The notes: generated from the sequence alone by a model not told the origin. DNA of 64,000 bases from Isoetes taiwanensis (GCA_021234155.1 JAJEKV010000285.1:64001-128000); one strand, 5' to 3'; shown: positions 11,207 through 23,658, counted from the stretch's first letter. Numbers and translations are program-made.

Positions 11207-12470
11207 GGCAAAGAGCGTCAGAGAAGAACTGTCTTGAATAGGGGATATAAAAAAAACTTCAAATAAGAGGATACTAATCTACAAAATCACAAAGGGGGGA
11301 ATGTGGCCAAATACCCCGTTTCTAGAAATCATTGCTATTCCACGAAAAGGGGGATTTTGAGGGGGTTTTTACGGGGAATTTTAAGGAGGATGTGGGCATC
11401 GTATTTGATGTGTGATTGTATCTGCTCAAAAATATGGCGTGCATCTTTCCATCTTTTCCATTACCCATAATATTCATCGTAATCGAGTGATAAATATTGT
11501 GCGGCGGTAAATTTTCAAAGACTTTTGCACTGCATGGTCAAGATGTTCGTGCTTAACCAAAGCCATAATCTCTTCATGCTCGTCTCTGGACCTCCTCTTC
11601 TTAGGAACTTTGTCAGCTAGGAATAGACTATGGCTATACCTGCAAGATTAGCTATACCCTAAGATGAAAAGAACATAAATTGAATCAGAATTCAAAATTT
11701 GTAACTCAAGTCATAGATCAAACATATGATCTGCTTAAAGAAATTTAATGGCAAAGAATCTGCTCTGACCAAGATGCTCCTTATCATTCTATCATTCTGC
11801 TAAAACAATCCTTTCACAACTAATGCTCTCTGCAGTTTAAGGTTTTGCATCTCTTACAGTGCTCTCTGCAAAAAAATGCTAAAATGCAAGGTATTGGAGA
11901 GCACAGTAGCCGCATGAATCAGAGAGGCTCCACGATTGGGTTTTATCCCCAGGCATAAACATCACCGGCATGATTTTGGTGCTCATAAGCAGCTCTGGTC
12001 TGTCTCTATTTGCATCTTGGACAAGACCCGGCTAAGATTCGTCTAAGCCTAGGCTATGTATTTGGCTATGGTAGATCTGACGGTGCCGAGCTTGATGGTC
12101 CGGTTATATGGTATGAAGACCAGCGACTGGCCTCGCTCAACAACAGGGATGACCAGGAGATTATTGGCAACCGCATATACCAGCATATACCTAGAATATG
12201 CTAAAAACCCCATATAAGCAAAGGTTTGCCCCCCTAGGGGCAACCCAAAAAACTTTTTGCTTTTATATATGGGTTGTTATGAAATTCCTCATGGTCGTTG
12301 AATCGCCGTGTGTTTTGACTTAACTTCGCTCCAAACGTTACTATGCGGAGGCGGCGCAACTTGTGAATTAGCATCGATCTATGGAAAGTTAGGGCCGAAA
12401 CGATGAAAAGAGTTTCTATCTGGAGCGCTTAACCAGGTTCTGATCTGTTTTCCTTTCTTTACGTGCTACA
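11207..12470. other. Intergenic region and likely 5' UTR intron of GnT-II
   Basis: No gene is supported. A near-perfect inverted repeat, TTGCCCCCCTAGGGGCAA, lies at 12226-12243. A pyrimidine-rich stretch ending ACAG at 12471 looks like a splice acceptor in the GnT-II 5' UTR. Confidence 0.4.
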
Positions 12471-12556
12471 GGCACTTGGATATAGATGATTACTCCGCAA
12501 GAAACTATGCGAGATTCCTTGCAGTGGGCTTCCATGGAAGCTTAACTTTGAGGAGC

Positions 12557-13891
12557 ATGGCAAGGCTAGTTGGTTCTGGCTGTAGCACAAAATGGTGGTT
12601 TCTTTTTGCACTTGTCCAGTTGTGCTTGCTTTGTTTCCTTCTCTCTGTTGATAGGCTTTCCTTCTTGGATCTGGAGTGGAATTCAGCTGGACAGACATCT
12701 GATGACCGTAATTTAGTAGTGGATTCGATACCAGGTGAAAATGATGTGCTTTTAAAATTTGAAGATATTCCGTCACAAGTAACTGAAAAAAAGGGTACAC
12801 CTTTTACATTTGAAGATATCCCATTCCAAACAGATTTATCAAAAGATCTGGAGGAAAGAAACAAATTACCACCAAAAAATAAAGATCTATTTCCAGAACT
12901 AGCTGCTGATAATGTTGTAATTGTGCTTTATGTGCACAACCGTCCACAATACCTAAGAATTGTTGTGAATGGTCTTTCGAAGGTAGAAGGAATCAATGAA
13001 ACACTCCTTATTGTGAGCCATGATGGTTTCTATGATGAGATGAATACAATCATAGAAAGTATACGTTTCTGTCAAGTTAAGCAGATTTTTGCCCCATTCT
13101 CTCCACACTTATTTCCTGATTCTTTCCCAGGTGTATCACCGGGGGATTGCCAAGGTAAGGATGATGCGTTGGCTAAGGGATGTAAAGGTAATCCTGACCA
13201 GTATGGTAACCATAGAAGCCCAAGAATTGTATCTCTAAAACATCATTGGTGGTGGATGATGAACACCATCTGGGATGGGCTAAGTGAGACTAGGAGGCAT
13301 GATGGGCATATAGTGTTTATAGAAGAGGATCACTATCTATATCCCAATGCATATAGAAACATTCAGAAACTAATTATGCTGAAAGGTGTTAAATGCCCAG
13401 AATGCTGGGCTGTCAATTTAGCCCCTTGGGATATTAAATCAAGAGGAGAAGAGGGAGAATTTCTGGTTGCAGAAAGGATAGGGAACATGGGATATTCATT
13501 TAACCGCACTGCTTGGAGAAAGATGCATGCCAGTGCAAACACTTTTTGTCATTTTGATGACTATAATTGGGATATCACAATGTGGGCGTCTGTTTATCCT
13601 TCATGGGGACCTACTGTTTATACCTTACGAGGACCAAGAACAAGTGCAATACATTTTGGCAAGTGTGGGCTGCATCAGGGTAAGAAAGATGGACAGCCAG
13701 CTTGTCAAGATTTGGTAGGATATACCCCAGAAATTGATAGAATCGATCAAATAATGAATATCAAGGATGAATGGGAGGTTATTAGACATCCACATACAGG
13801 ATATGGAAAGAATTTTAAAGGTTGGGGTGGTTGGGGTGACCACAGGGATCAGCATCTTTGTCTTGCTCTGTCTAAAATGTATCATGTATAA
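12557..13891 (+). CDS. MGAT2: Alpha-1,6-mannosyl-glycoprotein 2-beta-N-acetylglucosaminyltransferase (GnT-II, GT16)
   Basis: This Golgi enzyme adds beta-1,2-GlcNAc to the alpha-1,6 mannose arm and so commits N-glycans to the biantennary complex form. The chosen ATG gives 444 aa. The frame is open for 27 codons upstream, but no earlier in-frame ATG exists, and a splice acceptor at about 12471 suggests a 5' UTR intron. The layout is type II membrane: a short cytosolic tail, a membrane anchor at about 13-31 (WWFLFALVQLCLLCFLLSV), a variable stem, then the GT16 domain from about 120 (VIVLYVHNRPQYLRI). The metal-binding motif FIEEDHY lies at about 254-260 and the FDDYNWD motif at about 333-339. 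The family end GWGGWGDHRD is present. The coding region has no intron and no defect was seen. Confidence 0.93.
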   Translation: MARLVGSGCSTKWWFLFALVQLCLLCFLLSVDRLSFLDLEWNSAGQTSDDRNLVVDSIPGENDVLLKFEDIPSQVTEKKGTPFTFEDIPFQTDLSKDLEERNKLPPKNKDLFPELAADNVVIVLYVHNRPQYLRIVVNGLSKVEGINETLLIVSHDGFYDEMNTIIESIRFCQVKQIFAPFSPHLFPDSFPGVSPGDCQGKDDALAKGCKGNPDQYGNHRSPRIVSLKHHWWWMMNTIWDGLSETRRHDGHIVFIEEDHYLYPNAYRNIQKLIMLKGVKCPECWAVNLAPWDIKSRGEEGEFLVAERIGNMGYSFNRTAWRKMHASANTFCHFDDYNWDITMWASVYPSWGPTVYTLRGPRTSAIHFGKCGLHQGKKDGQPACQDLVGYTPEIDRIDQIMNIKDEWEVIRHPHTGYGKNFKGWGGWGDHRDQHLCLALSKMYHV

Positions 13892-14448
13892 ACTTATACA
13901 CATTGTTTCATTTTTTTAGAGGAAAATAATAGTAACATTGCTATTTCATTAGTGCAGGATCCACCTGCTAAAGTGCAATTGTAATGATTTGATTTGCGCC
14001 TTACTCGAGAGTTTCCATCAGAAATTCTTTAGATAGACATTTTATAATGTGATTAGAGTAAAAGTATGTATATTATACATTCAAATAGGTTATTTGTAGA
14101 CGGCCATTGCACGGTCGTGTGAGAAGGTATATCCTTGTTTGGAGCAAGCAGGCATTTTCTTCATCACAGAACGTGGAGAAGCCTTCACTTTGTCAGTTTA
14201 ACAAAATAAAGAAGACTGTCACAAGTCTGCACTTAAGTCGAGGCAGGAGAGCAAGTTCTGGAATCCAGGTTACAAAAGTCCGTCCCGATGTCCCTTTTTT
14301 CCTCCTCCATGGTAGAATGGCTTATGGTTTGAGTGATCATTATACACCAGATTGTAGTCCAAATGATGGAGCAAAAGGGCTTTATAATTGATGCTCACTT
14401 TCTCAGAAACCTTGTGCGTCCAAATAGGTCTTGCAATTTTCTATGCAG
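13892..14448. other. GnT-II 3' flank
   Basis: AT-rich 3' sequence. An open frame at 14107-14391 is basic and Ser-rich with no recognised domain, and it is not part of the NAD kinase fold that begins downstream. Confidence 0.4.
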
Positions 14449-14954
14449 CCATGCTTCTGTGATGTTGTATTTGTAACGTATGTACAAGGAGATGGCTTGA
14501 TCCTCTCAATACCTTCTGGCGATACAGCTTATTCTTTGGCTGCTGGAGGTTCAATGGTGCATCCACAGGCTAAATAAAACAGTGAACTTCGTTTTGCACA
14601 TGATCTCTGATGTCTACTGAGCCCATCTGTCTTTGCAGGTTCCAGCAATTCTGTTTACACCAATTTGTCCCCATTCTTTATCATTCAGGCCACCTATTAT
14701 TCTACAAGAGTATGTTATTCTTAGGGTTCAGCTCCCAAATACATTGTAAACGAAATGCTTGGGCTTCTTTTGATGGCAAAAATCGCCTACAATTAAATCC
14801 TGGAGATGTCCTGGTTTGCCATATGGCAGCTTGTCCCGTACCAGCTGCGTGCATAGAGGAATCAACTCATAACTTCTTGCGTAATATGCAGGAAGGGCTG
14901 CACTGGAACTTGAGGAAACGTGAATCATTGGATGGTACCCATAATTTCAAATGA
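14449..14954 (+). pseudogene. NAD kinase C-terminal fragment (NADK1-like)
   Basis: Two exons encode only the end of an NAD kinase, which phosphorylates NAD to NADP. Exon 14449-14568 reads [13 protein letters not shown], then [18 protein letters not shown], the catalytic glycine-rich core (SGSTAYS in relatives, so one S is D here). Exon 14639-14954 reads [20 protein letters not shown] single-base frameshift near 14740 then leads to NAWASFDGKNRLQL and the conserved end LHWNLRKRESLDG. The 70-bp intron starts with GC and ends with AG. No other NADK domain is found upstream to GnT-II. The truncation and the frameshift together indicate a captured or decayed 3' piece. Confidence 0.8.
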
Positions 14955-15171
14955 ATGTTGGACCAAAATCTTGTAATCCAAATATGCAGAAACAGCAAGG
15001 CACGTTACAGTTAGCAGTAAATGAGAGTGTTGGGCAGCTGTAGTCGTCCGTTGATACTTTTGTAACATGGCCATTAAAGTTCCTAGCGTATGTTTTTTTC
15101 TAAGCAATATATAATACTTATATTTAATCTATAGTGGATACATTCTGATTGCAATAGGCTGCAACAGGCAT

Positions 15172-15440
15172 GTTAATCTCCATTCTTCTCATTATCGTTA
15201 GATAAACTTATATTCAAAAAGATGCAGCCTTATATATCGTCACTTCCAGAGATATCATAAACCTGTTAAAATGAAATCAAATCCAAGATGTCTAGAACCT
15301 ATAACTATTAATCTCCATTCTTATCATTATCATTAGATAAACTTGTATTCAAAAAGATGCAGCCTTATATGTCGTCACAACATGAGATTTCATAGACCTG
15401 TTACAAAGGAAATCAAATCCAAGATGTCTAGAACCTATAG
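15172..15440. repeat. 136-bp tandem duplication
   Basis: Units start at about 15172 and 15308. Both contain TTAATCTCCATTCTT, AAAAAGATGCAGCCTTATAT and AATCCAAGATGTCTAGAACC, with few differences. Confidence 0.85.
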
Positions 15441-15750
15441 CAATAGGGCACTATAATACACAACGCAAAAGAGAATAAATGTCAGAATAGGTGGTATTAG
15501 TCCCAAGCTTTTTACGTTGTTATAAGCGCTGCCAATTTCTGCTTGTGTTAGCAATATGCACAATTTGCTAGTGTGAATCCAAAGTTTTTTACGTCTATCA
15601 ACTGCAATTATTAACAAACAGTAAGCAAAACTTGTGTATGACAACTTCAGGTAATACAAAAACCAATGTTGAAGAGAACCTCAAATAGCATAGTCATAGA
15701 AGATATTTGTCAAGATATTTGTAAGCATAAATAGTACATATATTCAAAGA

Positions 15751-16717
15751 TAGAATAGAATAGAATAGAATATGATTTTATCGTCCACGGAGACCAACTG
15801 GCCTATGGAACCCAAGTACAAAGAGAGAGCAGCAGGCGTATTACTACCAGGATTAAAAAAACCCCCGCCCCGAAGGGTTTTCGAGGGAAAAACCTTAGTA
15901 GCAATAAGGATGCTGACATACTGCACAGTTATATACATAATCACAAGTACAGTTGAGGTTAATGTCGGACAGGGGGGCATAACTGAGTCCGCGTATCCAT
16001 TACCTCCCGGAGGTACGATCCCAACAAGCCTACAGAGGCCGTGCTCAGTAGCTCATGCAAGGCCTGATGGGGCACAACTAACCGAGCATACCGAGCCCGG
16101 ATATGCTGGTACGCCGGACAGGCCTGGAGGGCGTGACTTTCATCCTCAATGGCGCTCTGTTGACAGCACTGACAGACTCTGTCCTCACGCGGCTCCCAAA
16201 TCCATCTCCCTGTCTCAATGCGGAGGTGGTGTGCACCTGTGCGAATGGAAGCAATCACCCTGCGCTTTTTCATGGGTAGATGGGTGCGCAGGTAGTGGTG
16301 TGGGCCCCTCGTGAGCATGGGATTAACCTGCTGTCGATAATTTGCCACCTTGACATGTGACAGGGCCTCTGCATCCCAAAGCTTGGCCATGAAGCAAGCA
16401 TCCAAGTACTGCTTCAAGGCAGCGCGTTCCTTCGATGCCTGCACATTCCATAGCGAGAACCACTGGGCTTGCTTGTCTTTCCAGCAGGCTTTGAGTCGCT
16501 GCGGGCCCATCGCCACTGCCAAAGCAAGGTTGGGCAGCCGGGCTTCATCCATAGCCACCACCTTCTGGAAGTAAATAATGTGACGTTCCAGCGCAGCCCT
16601 CTGTAATGGAAGGAAGCCTGTCTCCTGGAGCAAGATCTGATATGGGACCGTGGACTTCACTCCCAATGCCCAGGCCAAGAAGGCCTTCTGTACCTGCTCT
16701 AGATGGAGAACCCACAA
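15751..16717 (-). mobile_element. 5'-truncated LINE (non-LTR retrotransposon)
   Basis: On the minus strand an open frame (15959-16717, about 252 codons) encodes the C-terminal part of a LINE polyprotein: HLEQVQKAFLAWALG, a connection region, KKRRVIASIRTGAHHLRIE, and a Cys/His motif (CQCCQQ...DESHALQACPAY) typical of the region after the RT. It has no ATG of its own because the copy is 5'-truncated at about 16717. Past the stop comes a 3' UTR with a stem-loop (15839-15906) and the segment CCATAGGCCAGTTGG, ending in an (ATTCT)n tail at 15751-15771. The plus-strand copy at 58.9-60.2 kb shares all these parts. Confidence 0.85.
15839..15906 (-). other. LINE 3' UTR stem-loop, copy 1
   Basis: The outer arms 15839-15849 and 15896-15906 pair over 11 bp if the minus strand is the RNA, where two positions are G-U pairs. 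An inner AAACCC/GGGGTTT hairpin lies between them. The same architecture occurs at 19599-19659 and 60016-60078. Confidence 0.65.
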
Positions 16718-16719
16718 TG

Positions 16720-17180
16720 TGCTTATTCACAGTTTTAACACTTAGTAAAGGATGGGGTAGGATTGAAATCAATTCATGTGACGATAGAATGTCATATGAA
16801 TAGATGAGAATTTCATGCTTACAAAGACAGCCAATAAGACGTTCTCGCCAGCACCTGTTAACGTATTTTTGTATACTTTGATTGATTTTTTCATTCAAAA
16901 ATGAACATGGAACACACGATAAAAGCTCATGTAGAGTGCCATATCTTGGCCGTCTTATTGCATGGCTATGGATGTAGAACAATTGCGAAAAAAGCTAACC
17001 AAAGCTCCAAGATATATTGCTTAGCACAGAATGAAATAAATAATTAGACACAATATATATATTAGTCTCCTCATATTCCTTATAACATTGAGTTTCAAAA
17101 TTCAAGATAGATGTTGAACCCAAGAGCAGAACTCCAAACACCTTTCGAAGCTCCAAATGTGATAGTGCAAAATCAAGTGC
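16720..17180. other. No supported gene
   Basis: AT-rich sequence beyond the 5' truncation point of the LINE. Open frames are short and unconvincing. Confidence 0.4.
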
Positions 17181-17935
17181 AAGCAAAGCTTCAAAAACCT
17201 AGCAGAATGCTTGATTAGAAGGTACAATCAATACATCAACATAAAGTCATCATGGAAGCCATCATCTTGATATCATTTTAGACATCACATTTGTGTGCAC
17301 GAAAATGGGCAATGCAAATTTTACTCAAGGAGAAACCTAATGAATATGTGTGATGAGGAAAAACAACAGTGCCAAACTTATGAAAGTTCTTCAAGATATA
17401 AGGAATCCGAAAAGAGAGGAGCTTCAATTAGCCTAAGAAGAAAAGCAAATGCATGTCTATGAACATTTGAAGGCAACCTTGAGAGGTGGGTTCTAAAAGA
17501 GAGGAGCTTCAATTAGCCTAAGCAGAAAAGCAAATGTATGTCTATGAACATTTGAAGGCAATCTAGAGAGGTGGATTCTATGAAACCCAGAGTCCAGCTT
17601 CATGTTTCTTTTTACCATGTGCAGCATCCAAAATCCTATTGCAACAACATAGAAAGGTCTTTTATGAAGAGTTATGCAAATTCGGGTGGAAGCAAAGCTT
17701 CAAAAACCTAGCAGAAAGATTGATTTAGGACGTACAATCAATGTACTAACATGAAGATATGTTGCAAGCCATCATTTTGATGCCATTTTATAGTTGCACA
17801 TCACATTTACATGCACCAGAATGGGCAATGCAAACTTCGGTAAAAGGAAAAAACGTAAAGAATCTGTGCAATGAGAAGAACAACAGTGCCAAACTTATGA
17901 AAGGTCTTCAAAACATAAACATTAGGAATCCATAA
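17181..17935. repeat. Nested duplications (85-bp tandem, ~510-bp spaced)
   Basis: A segment of about 235 bp starting AAGCAAAGCTTCAAAAACCT at 17181 recurs diverged at about 17690, including CAACAGTGCCAAACTTATGA. Between them lies an 85-bp tandem duplication (starts 17416 and 17501) carrying GAGGAGCTTCAATTAGCC. Confidence 0.75.
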
Positions 17936-18536
17936 ACAGAAGAAAAGCAATTTCATATCTATGCACATTTACAAGCAATCTATTCCAATATTGGATGGTT
18001 TGGTGAACGCAAATTATTAGAACGACTAAATCACAACATAGAAAAGCTCCTTTGTGAAGAGTTGGAAGAGGCTTACCATTGGCAGAGCACATCACTTCTG
18101 TTCGAATCGTTTGCGGTTTGCAGTGGCATGTCCTTATCCTAAATCTACTTTGGGACAAATATTTACAAAGAAAACAGTGAATGTAAAGTTGCAGAACAGA
18201 GAAAATTGTCAATACTAAATGAAGAGAAAGCACATGACCTTGATAAAGCTAGAAGCATATAACCTTCCAAATCTATTTGGCCTTCCTTAATGCTTGATAT
18301 GCCTTATGACCTTGAAAGAGATGAAACTAATAAGAAAATCCTTGCCAAACCTCTTTTAAGAAAGTAGAAACTACAATAACATAACTTTGCTAATACTACA
18401 TCTATGGTCAGCTCCATAGACTTGCCAAGCAAATGAAAACGACCATTTTCATACCAATACACTGATGATTGCAGCCAATGCAAAAGCTAAAGGTAAGCTT
18501 ATAGGTATAATGGAGATTTCTATGAGACGATAAGGT

Positions 18537-18830
18537 GGATCCATCCACTTCAAACTGTAGAATACCATTTGTTGCACAGAATGAGGGAAATTTACAATGC
18601 ATACTATACTATGATTAACGCATGCATCCAATTGGCCAACATGCAAGCATCGACAGTTGCAAGAAGGAGTAAAGGCATCGGACTCGGAATGGATAAAGAA
18701 AATGCCACAAATCTGATTTTTGGAATACTTGCAAATTTTTCCAGCAAGGAAAATCTTCTAAACCTTAGAAAACTAACCAGGAAAAAAAATCTAAAAAGTT
18801 TTCGGAACCCCGGAAAAACCAAATTTAAAC
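18537..18830. repeat. Dispersed ~300-bp repeat, copy 1
   Basis: Closely matches 21477-21806. Shared blocks include ACCATTTGTTGCACAGAATG, CCAATTGGCCAACATGC and CCCCGGAAAAACCAAATTTA. Copy 2 has an extra segment of about 30 bp. Both are non-coding. Confidence 0.8.
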
Positions 18831-19367
18831 AATCGCATCGATCCGAGACATCGGATCGCCATTCTAGAATGGGACGAGCATGCATGTCATGCATGCATGC
18901 GGGCGGCGCATGCCCGTTTTGGGTTGGGAGTTCGCTATTTCAGGCGTGTTTCTGCATCCACGTCTCATCGGCGCTTCCTCTTCTCTCAGCAGTACCTTAT
19001 TCTCTTTGAATTGTTTCCAGGCAGGGGAGGGGCTTCTTCCTGCCTGATTTAGCCAATTTGGCGTATCTTTCTTGCTATCCTTTACTGGCCTTTGGCCTCG
19101 TCCTGTGACCTCGTCCTTGATCCTAGTTTGTAAGGAAGTTCTCTGGTAGTCGGGCGCTTTGTTGGTTTCTTGCGAGTCCCATTCTAGAATCGCATCGATC
19201 CGAGACATCGGATCGCCATTCTAGAATGGGACGAGCATGCATGTCATGCATGCATGCGGGCGGCGCATGCCCGTTTTGGGTTGGGAGTTCGCTATTTCAG
19301 GCGTGTTTCTGCATCCACGTCTCATCGGCACTTCCTCTTCTCTCAGCAGTACCTTATTCTCTTTGAA
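18831..19367. repeat. Duplicated 180-bp structured block (period 357)
   Basis: 18831-19010 and 19188-19367 are almost identical. Each contains several inverted repeats: GATCCGA/TCGGATC, CCATTCTAGAATGG, GCATGC arrays and CGGGC/GCCCG. The spacer ends with CGCTTTGTTGGTTTCTTGCG, which appears again at about 19830, so this is a fragmented repeat array. Confidence 0.8.
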
Positions 19368-19598
19368 CCCACCCTCCCCCCCTTCTTTGTTTATTGTACA
19401 AGTTTTGTTTATCATGTTTTTCCACCCATTTGGGTGATGCTTTTTCTCCACCATTTGGGTGATGCTATTCTCGGTATGTTTTTCGTTTGTTGTGTTGGTG
19501 ATGTGCAGTGCGGGTTGGCGGCGGCATCCGTTCGACTTCTCCATGCGGGGGTTTTGGGGGCGATTCTATGCCTTACGTTTGTCTAAGCCCCCCAGAAG

Positions 19599-19659
19599 GC
19601 TTATCACTAGGTTTTTCCTCGAAAACCCGAAGGGCGGGTTTTTAATCCCGGTGATAAGC
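19599..19659 (+). other. LINE-type 3' UTR stem-loop, copy 2
   Basis: The outer stem GCTTATCAC (19599-19607) pairs perfectly with GTGATAAGC (19651-19659). The inner stem AAAACCCG (19622-19629) pairs with CGGGTTTT (19635-19642). The linkers GGTTTTTCC and TTTTTAATCCC match the two LINE copies while the outer stem sequence differs, so pairing is preserved by compensatory change. No RT remains nearby. Confidence 0.65.
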
Positions 19660-21476
19660 TTTCGGCGGTACATCAACCACTCATCTATTTTAATGTATAT
19701 TTGTTTTGGGGTCCAAATGATATAATTGGATTTTCCCTTTATTTTTCGTGGGTAGTTCGCATGTGTGCGGCTACCCACTGTCCACCATTGTAGAAAATCT
19801 GCTGAGATGAATGAGAAGCCTATCTAGGGCGCTTTGTTGGTTTCTTGCGAGTCCCATTCTAGAATAGGATATTACCTGAGAATAAAATTTGGGCAAAACT
19901 AACAATATGTAATGGCTGCTAAGGTAAGGAATAAACGTCATGATGCTGAACAAACAACAAAAAATGAATTCGTTTCACATTTGATGCAGCTACATCTATA
20001 TATAGAACCTTCATCTGCATTTTCCTGTGCAGCCACTTCTGAAAAATTCCATTATCATCATGCACATTGAAGACCATAAAACATAGTAGTAAAATTTGCA
20101 AGAAACACAATCATGACTGCATGTTTTATCACCTAATGGCCACATACAATCTTCAAGTAGAAAAACATGCAATGATCTCCGACCTATATATCTTCCACCT
20201 TGAATACAGAAACAATTCAAGGACTTACTTGATAATCATCATCAGTAAAAAGAAGGGAAAACCGACTCCATTACAACTCCTGTCTTAATAAGTGAAGACT
20301 GGATAACTGTGTTGTAGCTATCAAATTCCTGCATCGACAAAATTCAGTACATCAGCTTTTATAGCTTCTCCACCATTGGAATAAGATTATTAGGAATGAA
20401 AACCAAATTCACAGATTATTAGGAATGAACTGTGCATACAAAAAACAAAGTCCTTATCTCTGAAATAGTTGCTGATGGAGTTGCAATTCACTAAAGAGAC
20501 GTAGAGCACTCCAAATCCTCGGAAATAAGCTCTTAATTCCTGCTTAAACTCTCTCAAGCTAGTTCAAAGAAAATGATAAAGCTCAGGAAAATGCTAAATA
20601 TTACATACCGTTGTTGTAGCTTACCCACTGCCAATGCTTTAAAGTGATCTACTTGTCGTAGGAGAATAAAAAATATAGGTCTAAATAGAGTATATGCTGA
20701 ACAAACGCCCAGGAAATCTTTAAAATGAAGAGCCTCCTCAAAGAATAGTTCAGTAAATTCGATTAACCTGCAAAGAATGAATATTACTGACCCAAAGCGG
20801 CTCGAACCTCATCTAATAATCTGCATCTACACTGTCAAGTTATAGCCTCTTTATTCTGGAAAGGCAAAGTTTCAAAAATTTGGAGGATCTGACATACCAT
20901 AGGATTCAAGGCAGAATTGCCCAAAGATGGCCAGCAGAAAGCTATTATTCTTTTATACACGTCGCTCATACCACTTACGTTGCCTCGAATATCTTGGAAA
21001 ACTCCAAACAAAAAATTATACGGAAAAAACATTTTCAATTTCTAGAATCTCGAAAATAGTCTCCGACATCTAAAATTATTAAAACCTTAGGAAAATCATT
21101 TAAAAGACGAATCGTGAAAGCTTTTCCACCTGCCATTCAAAAGTTCAAAGCTTTAAAACGTGCATCTACTGAGCAAACAGAAAAAAACTACAGAATAACC
21201 TTATTCTTAATGCTGGCAAGTATGTAGCCGGTTCTGCCTCCATCACTATTGCTTCTGGAAAACAACAGAGATCAATCTCAAAAATTTATTGAAGCATAAA
21301 GCCTGAGATGAAGACATAGAATTGCATAGAACCCTGGCTATGCATAGAACTAAGACTGGAGTCGGATCTGTCCTAGATTTCTACAGTTCCATCTGCCTTT
21401 AAAGGTCTAAATACACCCTCAGAAAGCTCCGGAGTAGCTATAAGCCAAGCCAGTGGCCGGAATTGCAATCTAAAGA

Positions 21477-21806
21477 TGGATCTATCCACTCCAAACTGCA
21501 AAATACCATTTGTTGCACAGAATGAGGGAAATTTACAACGCATACTATGAATAATGCATGCATCCAATTGGCCAACATGCATGCAGTGACAGCTGCAAGA
21601 AGCAGTAAAAGGCATCGTACTCGGAATGGATAAGGAAACCCCAAACCTAGAATTTAGAAATCATGTGAAAATGCCACAAATCTGATTTTTGGAATACTTG
21701 CAAATTTTTCTGGCAGCGAAAATCTTCTAAACCTTAGAAAACTAACCTAAAAAAAAAAATCTAAAAAGTTTTTGAAACCCCGGAAAAACCAAATTTAAAC
21801 AATAGG
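21477..21806. repeat. Dispersed ~300-bp repeat, copy 2
   Basis: Second copy of the repeat at 18537-18830, 2.9 kb away in the same orientation. Confidence 0.8.
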
Positions 21807-21928
21807 ATTGGAGATTATCCATGCCTTTAATAAGATGTGCTTCTTTTGGGGGTGGTTGTCCATTATTCCCTTTTTTTTTCCCCATGTCCCATGTTTCCAT
21901 TTTTTCCAGTTTGGCACTTTTTTTGTTC

Positions 21929-22051
21929 CCATTGCCTGCCTAACCCTAAACATTTTTCTTGCATAGGGCAGAGCGTTTCTAAGCCCTCGCCATTGCCCGC
22001 CTAGACCTAAACAATTTTTCTTGCATAGGGCGGAACATTTTTAAGCTCTCA
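21929..22051. repeat. 62-bp tandem duplication
   Basis: Two units share CATTGCC(T/C)GCCTA and TTTTTCTTGCATAGGGC, period about 61-62. Confidence 0.75.
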
Positions 22052-23310
22052 CTGCAATGATTAAGGCTTTATGGAGGACAACCTGTATAAGTTGTGTTGA
22101 TTAATTTCAATTTTAGATCTTCATGGAGGCTCAGTATATTCTTTTGCCACTTAAAATCCATACTGTTCAAATTGATCATTTGAAACCTTACTAATGTCAA
22201 GTTTTGACAGGTGCAGAATTCCAAAAATAAATTAGATGAATCACAACTTTAGTGGTGCTAGATATTCTAAACGAGGTGCGCCTTAAACTAACATCTTTTC
22301 CTTTCAAGTTAAAAAATAGAGAATGCTAGTATTGAAAAAGCATTCTTTGCATGTTTGATACATTGCTATGTGACATTAATACTTGCTTACACATTTGCAG
22401 AACATTAGAAAATCAAAGAATAGAAAATGTACTACCTTTTGCACAAATGATTCAGCTCCAACTATAACCCCATGTCAACTTGCACAATTAAATTACAATC
22501 CTACCGAAGTTTTTTGTTGTATCTGCATGTCATTCTCACAGACAAAAGAAACCGTAGGAATACTCACCCAAAGATATTCTGGCACCCGATCATAAACCTG
22601 CTGGATTAAGCTGTAAAGAGATGAATTGAATAGTAAAAGGTCACTGCGGAGAGCTCCAAGAAAACAGAAAATCAAAATACCTTGAAAATAGAAGAGTTTT
22701 TTTTCAATCTCGATGAAGAAAGCCGTCTAAAAGCTTTAATTGAAGAACAACGATTTGCATTAATTTAACCAGCGATGCATTTCCAATCTTTGCCATTTCG
22801 ACTATGACCCCCAAAGATATTCTACCAGCTCTGTAGCTGACAATGACAGTTGAACATAATAAATATATTGGTTCCAAAAAGTTCTAATTTGTGTCTATGG
22901 AACTTTTATGAAACATGCCGATTTGATTTAGCTGATCCAGGATGACAAAAAACTAATATGCCTAGCATCATAACCAAATCCAAACCCGATATGCCCACGA
23001 AAACATCATGTCAGCATTTTACGCATGTGCAGACATAACAGTAGACATGTGAATGATAAAACCAGAAATCATTTAAGCAGATTAAAGCTCCTTATTTTGC
23101 AGAATCAAGCATATAAAGAGATTTCATCCTTCCATATCTCTCTCATTCATTGTTAAATGAAAATGATTTGAAAACAGCCACACAAACCTAAACAGGATTT
23201 TACCTTAAAAAAAGTAGATGCTATTATTTTTCAGTACACATAGGCTATTAAGAATTCGAACTATCTGTGAACCTTGGGCATGCATACAATCAGCAAGAGA
23301 TGAGATAATT

Positions 23311-23658
23311 CATGCATGCAGGTATTTGGAATCAGGTAAATTTTTCTAAAAGAAGAATAATGCAACAAAAGATACTTCAGCCATTCTTTATCAAAACTAT
23401 CAGGCTATCTCCAAACAGGAAATAGTAACTCCGGCCCCATCCATTTGGCAACCAGATTTGATGACAACAATGCCTCTTCTTTGTATGCCAAATACAGCTT
23501 TGCATTTCATTGGACGTTCCATGGTTCGAAGTTAGCATTGCGAAGGTTATAGCCTAGTGATGGAGCTTCTTCTATAACATAAAGAATGATCATACCTACA
23601 ACCTTCTCCACGCAGGTATTTAGAATCAGGTAAATTTCTCTGAAAGAAGAATAATGCA
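23311..23658. repeat. Direct repeat of ~50 bp, 294 bp apart
   Basis: GCAGGTATTT(G/A)GAATCAGG and GAAGAATAATGCAA occur at about 23320 and 23613, inside an intron of the minus-strand gene. Confidence 0.65.

Noticed and set aside
12505-12864. Minus-strand 119-codon frame
   Set aside because: Shadow of GnT-II, which has all family motifs on the plus strand.
15772-16314. 180-codon plus-strand frame
   Set aside because: Antisense shadow of the LINE polyprotein C-terminus and 3' UTR.
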